From assembly GCA_964493945.1 (NCBI GenBank), contig CAZBQG010000156.1, positions 1-10,602 on the forward strand: a stretch of 10,602 bases of DNA, given 5' to 3'. This stretch comes from CAZBQG01 sp964493945. GTDB lineage: Bacteria; Pseudomonadota; Alphaproteobacteria; Rhodospirillales; UBA2165. Each line of letters starts with the position of its first letter. Positions within the stretch are counted from its first letter, which is position 1. Below the pieces are notes generated by a model. It saw nothing but the letters and a program-made list of their open reading frames with translations, had not been told where the DNA came from and did no database searches. The translations under genes and the position numbers were made by a program. Of the stretch, positions 7,174-10,602 are shown one piece after another.

Positions 7174-7956
7174 TCAAGCCGCTTCCGGCCCCCGGTTGAG
7201 CAGGAAAGCCTCTCTATGTTCCAAGAATTTGCGGATCAGCTTTTCCACCCGCTGGGGCTGGTCCACTTCTATGTTGTGCGCCGCGTCATCCATATATGTG
7301 AGATAGACATTGGGCAGGCGTACTTTCAGCAGCCATCCGGTATCGGGTGGAATGACCGTATCCTCCACGCCCATCAGGACCAGGGTCAGGGACTGGATTT
7401 CGCTCAGGCGCCCGGCCAGGTCCTCGTCCATACTCACGCCCGCTTCATTGTAGTGACGAAGGCGCGCCATGACCGCCTTGGGGTCTTCGTCGGAGATATC
7501 TTCGGGGCGCAGATTTTCCGGATGCACATAAAGCTGTTTTTGCACTTCGTCCGGCGTCTTGGCGAGCCCGCCCTTGCCTTTCGGGCGCAGCCCGGCGGGC
7601 GATTCCAGGATAAGCTGATCGACCAGTTCGGGGCGCTCCAGGGCCAGCCACAGCGCAACCCAGCCACCGAACGATTGCGCCATGACGTCGCAATCCTCGC
7701 CGATGATCTCATCGGTGAATTCACCCATCAATTGGGCCAGGGCGCGCATGGAACTCACCCCGTCAATGAGTGATGTGCCGTTGAAACCGGGCATGACCGG
7801 TGCGATCACCCGGCGGTCATTGCCAAGCTCTTCCAGCACCCTGCTCGGATGGGCGCCGCCGCCGCTGTGCAGGTACAAAAGTGCCCGCCCCTCGCCGGCG
7901 GTAAAATAGGGCAGGGTCGCCGTCTCGTCTTTCCATCCCAGTTTTTCGAAACCCAT
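7174..7956 (-). CDS. alpha/beta fold hydrolase (C-C/ester hydrolase type)
   Basis: A 260-residue cytosolic alpha/beta hydrolase without signal peptide. The oxyanion region is LYLHSGGGAHPS (27-38), the nucleophile elbow is MAQSFGGW with Ser95, the acid is Asp199 in MGVEDTVIP, and the base is His227 in DAAHNIEVDQP. This arrangement resembles the hydrolases that follow ring cleavage or lactone formation in aromatic and cyclic-ketone degradation, though the fold is too general to name a substrate. Its start is two bases after the stop of the LLM oxidoreductase, and the two probably act in sequence. Downstream, 92 bases separate it from the beta-oxidation gene, with no terminator that I can support. 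Confidence 0.88.
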   Translation of the reverse strand: MGFEKLGWKDETATLPYFTAGEGRALLYLHSGGGAHPSRVLEELGNDRRVIAPVMPGFNGTSLIDGVSSMRALAQLMGEFTDEIIGEDCDVMAQSFGGWVALWLALERPELVDQLILESPAGLRPKGKGGLAKTPDEVQKQLYVHPENLRPEDISDEDPKAVMARLRHYNEAGVSMDEDLAGRLSEIQSLTLVLMGVEDTVIPPDTGWLLKVRLPNVYLTYMDDAAHNIEVDQPQRVEKLIRKFLEHREAFLLNRGPEAA

Positions 7957-7958
7957 GA

Positions 7959-9116
7959 TCAGTCTCCCGCCCCGGCGATAACGCCGCCATCGCCCAGATC
8001 GCGCACATGGGGCAAAACATGATCGCGGAACAATTCCATGCTCCGCTTGACCACATCATTGGGCACATTGCCGATCTTCATATTGATATTGATCCAGCCG
8101 GCGCCCAATTCGCTGTGCACCCGCTTGATCTGCTGGACTACCTGATCCGGGGTTCCGCAAAGGATGACGCCATCCTCAATGCCTTCATCCAAGGTGCGTT
8201 CGCGGATGTTGGAAACCCGGCCAGTGAATTCGGTGGCGTAATCCTTTTTCCGGAAATAGCGGGACTTCTGAACCACCAGCTTTTGTGCCGTGCGCGGCCC
8301 GCCCAACAGAACTTGGCCGAAATAACGGATGCCTTCGCGCAAATGGTTCTTGATTTCCGTCTCGTCCTCGCCGATCAGGGTATTGCATGAAATCAGCACA
8401 TGATCGGTGGTGGGCGTCCAGCCGGTCTTTTGGGCATGATCCCTGTAGGTATCCACTACCTCCTTGGCGATCACCAGATTGGGCAGGAAGGCCATGCCCA
8501 TGATCACCCTGGCTTCGGCGGCAAAGCGGGCCGAATCCTCGTTGGAGGCGGAAACCATGATCGGCGGATGGGGCTGCTGGCGGGGCCGGGGCCAGATGGA
8601 GACGGCGGGGTAGCTGTAGAATTCCCCTTCCCAGCCGAAGGGCTCGGGTTCGGTCCAGGCCTTGACGATGAAACGCATGGCTTCGGCCAGACGGGCGCGG
8701 GATTCGTCGGGGGAAAAATTATAGGCCACATATTCATGGGGGATGCCACGCATCAGGCCGGCGATCAGGCGGCCCTCGCTCATCACGTCGATCATGGCAT
8801 ATTCCTCGGCGACGCGCAGCGGATTGGATATGGGCACCAGATTGCCCAACATGCCGATTTTGATCTTTTTCGTGCGCTGGGTGAGGATGGATCCGATCAG
8901 ATTGCAATTGCTCATCAGCCCATAGGGGCTGAGATGATGTTCGTTGCAGCCCGCCGCATAGAAGCCGCATTCCTCGGCGAAGACCATGCTGTCGATATAG
9001 GTCCGGTAGGTATCGGCCGCCGCCACCGGATCGAAACCCCGGTTGCGCACGGGCCAGTCCTGGTTGGCCTTATCCAGTTGATCCCAGGGCATGAGATGGA
9101 AAAAAACGAATTTCAT
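7959..9116 (-). CDS. LLM class flavin-dependent oxidoreductase (luciferase-like monooxygenase)
   Basis: A 385-residue protein of the bacterial luciferase-like superfamily, which uses reduced FMN (or F420 in other branches) to oxidise organic substrates with O2. Visible signatures are the N-terminal strand MKFVFFHLMPW, CGFYAAGCNEHHLSPYG (about 51-67), IKIGMLGNLVPISNPLRVAEEYAMIDVMSEGR, GLMRGIPHEY, and PHPPIMVSASNEDSARFAAE in the middle of the chain. The start has a strong GGGGGAGG ribosome site. It is the second gene of a three-gene set, 36 bases after the hydroquinone reductase and two bases before the hydrolase. It would need a separate flavin reductase, which the window does not contain. The substrate cannot be read from sequence; the neighbours suggest an oxidative degradation route. 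FMN use is the likelier option in Proteobacteria. Confidence 0.92.
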   Translation of the reverse strand: MKFVFFHLMPWDQLDKANQDWPVRNRGFDPVAAADTYRTYIDSMVFAEECGFYAAGCNEHHLSPYGLMSNCNLIGSILTQRTKKIKIGMLGNLVPISNPLRVAEEYAMIDVMSEGRLIAGLMRGIPHEYVAYNFSPDESRARLAEAMRFIVKAWTEPEPFGWEGEFYSYPAVSIWPRPRQQPHPPIMVSASNEDSARFAAEARVIMGMAFLPNLVIAKEVVDTYRDHAQKTGWTPTTDHVLISCNTLIGEDETEIKNHLREGIRYFGQVLLGGPRTAQKLVVQKSRYFRKKDYATEFTGRVSNIRERTLDEGIEDGVILCGTPDQVVQQIKRVHSELGAGWININMKIGNVPNDVVKRSMELFRDHVLPHVRDLGDGGVIAGAGD

Positions 9117-9152
9117 GGCCTCCCCCTTTTATTTTTTTAGATGTTTGGCGGC

Positions 9153-10121
9153 TCATCCCCCATCGGCTGGAAAGCGGTCACGGTCGTGGGCTTGAGTGTA
9201 ATCCAGATCGGGCCCCTTGGGCACGATGCCGTGGCCGCCCCGGTCGATGCCCGCATAATAGCCGGCCTTGAAATATCCGATTTCGGTCATCTCGGCGACG
9301 CCCGGATGCTGGTAAAGATCCAGCATATAATTCCACAGATTGGGATATTCATAGATGTGCTGGCGGTTGCATTTGAACAATCCGTAATAGACGATGTCGA
9401 AGCGGATGAGGGTGGAAAAAAGCCGCCAATCGGCTTCGGTCAGCCGGTTGCCCACCAGATAGCGCTGGCCCGCCAGACGCTCTTCCAGATCATCCAGCGT
9501 TGAGAACAGCCGGTCAAAGGCATCGTCATAGGCTTCCTGGGTGCGGGCGAACCCACAACGATAGACCCCGTTATTCACATTGGGATAGACGATATCGTTG
9601 ATCTCGTCGATTTCGGTCCGCAATTCCTCGGGGTAATAATCGGGGGTGGGGTCGGTGAATTCGGCGAATTCCGAATTGAACATGCGGATGATCTCGGAAC
9701 TTTCATTATTGACCACGGTCTTTTTCTTGGTGTCCCAAAGGGTGGGTACGGTGACCGATCCCGTATAGGTGGGATTGGCCGCGCTATAGGCTTCATGGAG
9801 AAAGACAAAGCCGTTGACCGCGTCCGGCACGGCGCCCGGACCTTCGGCGAATTCCCAGCTTGTCGGGCGCAGCCCGATCTTGGCGATGGCCATGGAGATC
9901 ATGCCCTCCAGACCCTTGAGCTTGCGAAACAGCATGGCCCGGTAGGCCCAGGGACAGTTATGGGCGACATAAAGGTGATAACGGTTTGGTTCGGCCTTAA
10001 AGCCGGATGAGCCATCGGCCGTGATCCAGTCCCGGAATTGGCTGTCCACGCGCTCGAAGCGGCCCTTTACGTGACGTCTTGCATCCTCTTCGGACCATTT
10101 GCCATTGATCAAACTGCCCAT
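9153..10121 (-). CDS. glutathionyl-hydroquinone reductase (GST Xi class, YqjG/ECM4/PcpF-like)
   Basis: A 322-residue GST-fold enzyme that reduces glutathionyl-hydroquinones to free hydroquinone and glutathione disulfide. The catalytic cysteine is Cys56 in AHNCPWAYRAM; the usual motif is CPWAHR, here with Tyr for His. Other marks are the thioredoxin-like substrate-loop segment VPTLWDTKKK, NNESSEIIRMFN, and the family-specific NNGVYRCGFARTQEAYD near residue 184. They are followed by the helical C-terminal GST domain with LVGNRLTEADWRLFSTLIRFD. Length agrees with the family. The start has only a modest GGGA site before a run of A. It is the first gene of the - strand run and is transcribed away from the Bug/TctC-type gene. 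A role in clearing quinone adducts made during oxidative catabolism is plausible but inferred. Confidence 0.93.
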   Translation of the reverse strand: MGSLINGKWSEEDARRHVKGRFERVDSQFRDWITADGSSGFKAEPNRYHLYVAHNCPWAYRAMLFRKLKGLEGMISMAIAKIGLRPTSWEFAEGPGAVPDAVNGFVFLHEAYSAANPTYTGSVTVPTLWDTKKKTVVNNESSEIIRMFNSEFAEFTDPTPDYYPEELRTEIDEINDIVYPNVNNGVYRCGFARTQEAYDDAFDRLFSTLDDLEERLAGQRYLVGNRLTEADWRLFSTLIRFDIVYYGLFKCNRQHIYEYPNLWNYMLDLYQHPGVAEMTEIGYFKAGYYAGIDRGGHGIVPKGPDLDYTQAHDRDRFPADGG

Positions 10122-10288
10122 GTTTTTTTCCCTGTCCGGTGCCTAAGATTTGCCGTCATGTTGGCCCATGCCACCCCCGGGAGTCCATGGCCTATTTGGC
10201 GCTGAATTTGATCGCCAGCCAGAACCCCCTTCCGCCCTTCCGTGCAGGGATTGATTATGCTAAACATGCCATTCCACGATTAACAAAT

Positions 10289-10326
10289 ACTAATAATCAA
10301 TATTAGTTATGGAAGATAACTATTAG
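10289..10326 (+). promoter_or_regulatory. operator-like overlapping inverted repeats upstream of the Bug/TctC-type gene
   Basis: ACTAATA at 10289-10295 pairs perfectly with TATTAGT at 10301-10307. A second perfect pair overlaps it: TAGTTAT at 10304-10310 with ATAACTA at 10316-10322. The core TATTAG also occurs directly at 10301 and 10321, 20 bases apart, and inverted at 10290. The set ends at the ribosome site, where a bound repressor would block transcription or initiation. The binding protein is not known. Confidence 0.4.
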
Positions 10327-10332
10327 GGAGGA
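10325..10332 (+). promoter_or_regulatory. strong ribosome binding site of the Bug/TctC-type gene
   Basis: AGGGAGGA lies seven bases before ATG 10340, close to the ideal anti-16S match, and fixes the start. The last TATTAG repeat overlaps its first two bases. Confidence 0.7.
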
Positions 10333-10339
10333 TAGCTAA

Positions 10340-10564
10340 ATGAAGTTCCGAAATCGGCTTTGTGTGGGGTTGGCGGCATCCATGCTGGCCCTGGCGTCTT
10401 GGGCTGGACCGAGCCTGGCGGCGCCTTTCTACGAAGGCAAGGTGCTGACCGTTTATGCCGGCACACGCCCCGGCACCGGCGTTGATACCAATTTCCGTAT
10501 TCTGCGCCCATTTCTCAAGAAATACACGCCCGGCCATCCGACCATGGCACAGTACCCGACTTAA
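10340..10564 (+). pseudogene. 5' fragment of a tripartite tricarboxylate transporter substrate-binding protein (Bug/TctC-like)
   Basis: The 74-residue frame begins with a Sec signal peptide: basic MKFRNR, a hydrophobic core to about residue 21, then PSLAA before PFYEGK. It continues with FYEGKVLTVYAGTRPGTGVDTNFRILRPFLKKYTPGHPT, the usual opening of periplasmic solute-binding proteins of the Bug/TctC type. The normal protein is about 300-330 residues and continues with a PGAGS-like loop. Here that is lost after PTMAQYPT and TAA follows. None of the three forward frames to the window end restores the family. The gene is therefore truncated by rearrangement or insertion, or holds a sequence fault. 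It would bind a carboxylate or aromatic acid for a TctAB-type carrier if whole. The strong ribosome site suggests it was once well expressed. Confidence 0.65.
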
Positions 10565-10602
10565 CGGGATAAACGCCTGAAGTGATTCATATTTTGAGGT
10601 TC

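Larger units (their letters stand above)
10122..10339. other. divergent intergenic region, AT-rich on its right side
   Basis: These 218 bases must hold the promoters of both the hydroquinone reductase set (-) and the transporter gene (+). The left 130 bases are GC-rich and show no convincing motif. The right 70 bases are sharply AT-rich and carry the inverted repeats described separately. Candidate -35/-10 pairs exist only as weak matches, for example TTAACA at 10280-10285 with TAGTTA 18 bases on. Confidence 0.5.

Noticed and set aside
7161..7183. Inverted repeat AGCGGC/GCCGCT across the hydrolase stop codon as a terminator
   Set aside because: The stem is only six bases with a ten-base loop, and no U run follows on the coding strand.
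10230..10275. Sigma-54 promoter on the - strand for the hydroquinone reductase set (TGGCAT...GCA)
   Set aside because: The GG and GC elements are eight bases apart instead of the required ten.
10187..10306. 39-residue + strand ORF in the divergent intergenic region
   Set aside because: It has only a short GGAG three bases before its ATG, no recognisable family, and its end coincides with the operator-like repeats; chance is likelier.

Overview
The window reads as a chromosomal stretch from an alphaproteobacterium, probably of the Rhodospirillales or a similar group. The pointers are a COQ7-type ubiquinone hydroxylase beside dsbB, a tRNA gene with encoded CCA, high GC with strong GC-rich third positions in most genes, and the start of a Bug/TctC-type solute-binding protein. 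This placement is inference from gene content; no marker gene allows a firmer one.

Layout, left to right. Bases 1-43 are the 3' half of a class II tRNA, most likely tRNA-Leu, on the + strand. Next, on the - strand, is an alpha/beta hydrolase (86-957) of visibly lower GC than the rest, broken by a one-base shift in a short T run. An FkbM-like methyltransferase (1123-1932) is alone on the + strand with the hydrolase. It converges on a short-chain dehydrogenase (1942-2729, -), also broken by a one-base-type shift, here in a G run. All remaining complete genes are on the - strand.

The core is a tightly packed - strand run read from right to left: glutathionyl-hydroquinone reductase (10121-9153), LLM flavin-dependent oxidoreductase (9116-7959) and alpha/beta hydrolase (7956-7174). 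After a 92-base gap come a fused enoyl-CoA hydratase/3-hydroxyacyl-CoA dehydrogenase (7081-4979), dsbB (4970-4455), coq7 (4458-3883) and a second FkbM methyltransferase (3886-2915). The last four are separated by an 8-base gap and then two 4-base ATGA overlaps, so they are very likely co-translated.

Two functional themes follow. The right-hand trio plus the fused beta-oxidation enzyme looks like an oxidative catabolic set: flavin monooxygenase, hydrolase, CoA-ester oxidation, and a GST-type enzyme that clears quinone-glutathione adducts. The middle set is tied together by ubiquinone: COQ7 makes it, DsbB reduces it, and beta-oxidation feeds electrons to it in most bacteria. The substrate is not visible from sequence.

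At the right edge, a divergent + strand gene starts with a clean signal peptide and a Bug/TctC opening, then stops after 74 codons where the family homology ends, so it is a broken or interrupted gene. The AT-rich region in front of it has overlapping inverted repeats that look like an operator. I see no CRISPR array, integrase, complete insertion sequence, defence locus or secondary-metabolite core enzyme. The most notable points are the two homopolymer frameshifts, the truncated transporter gene with its operator-like region, and the quinone-linked gene order.
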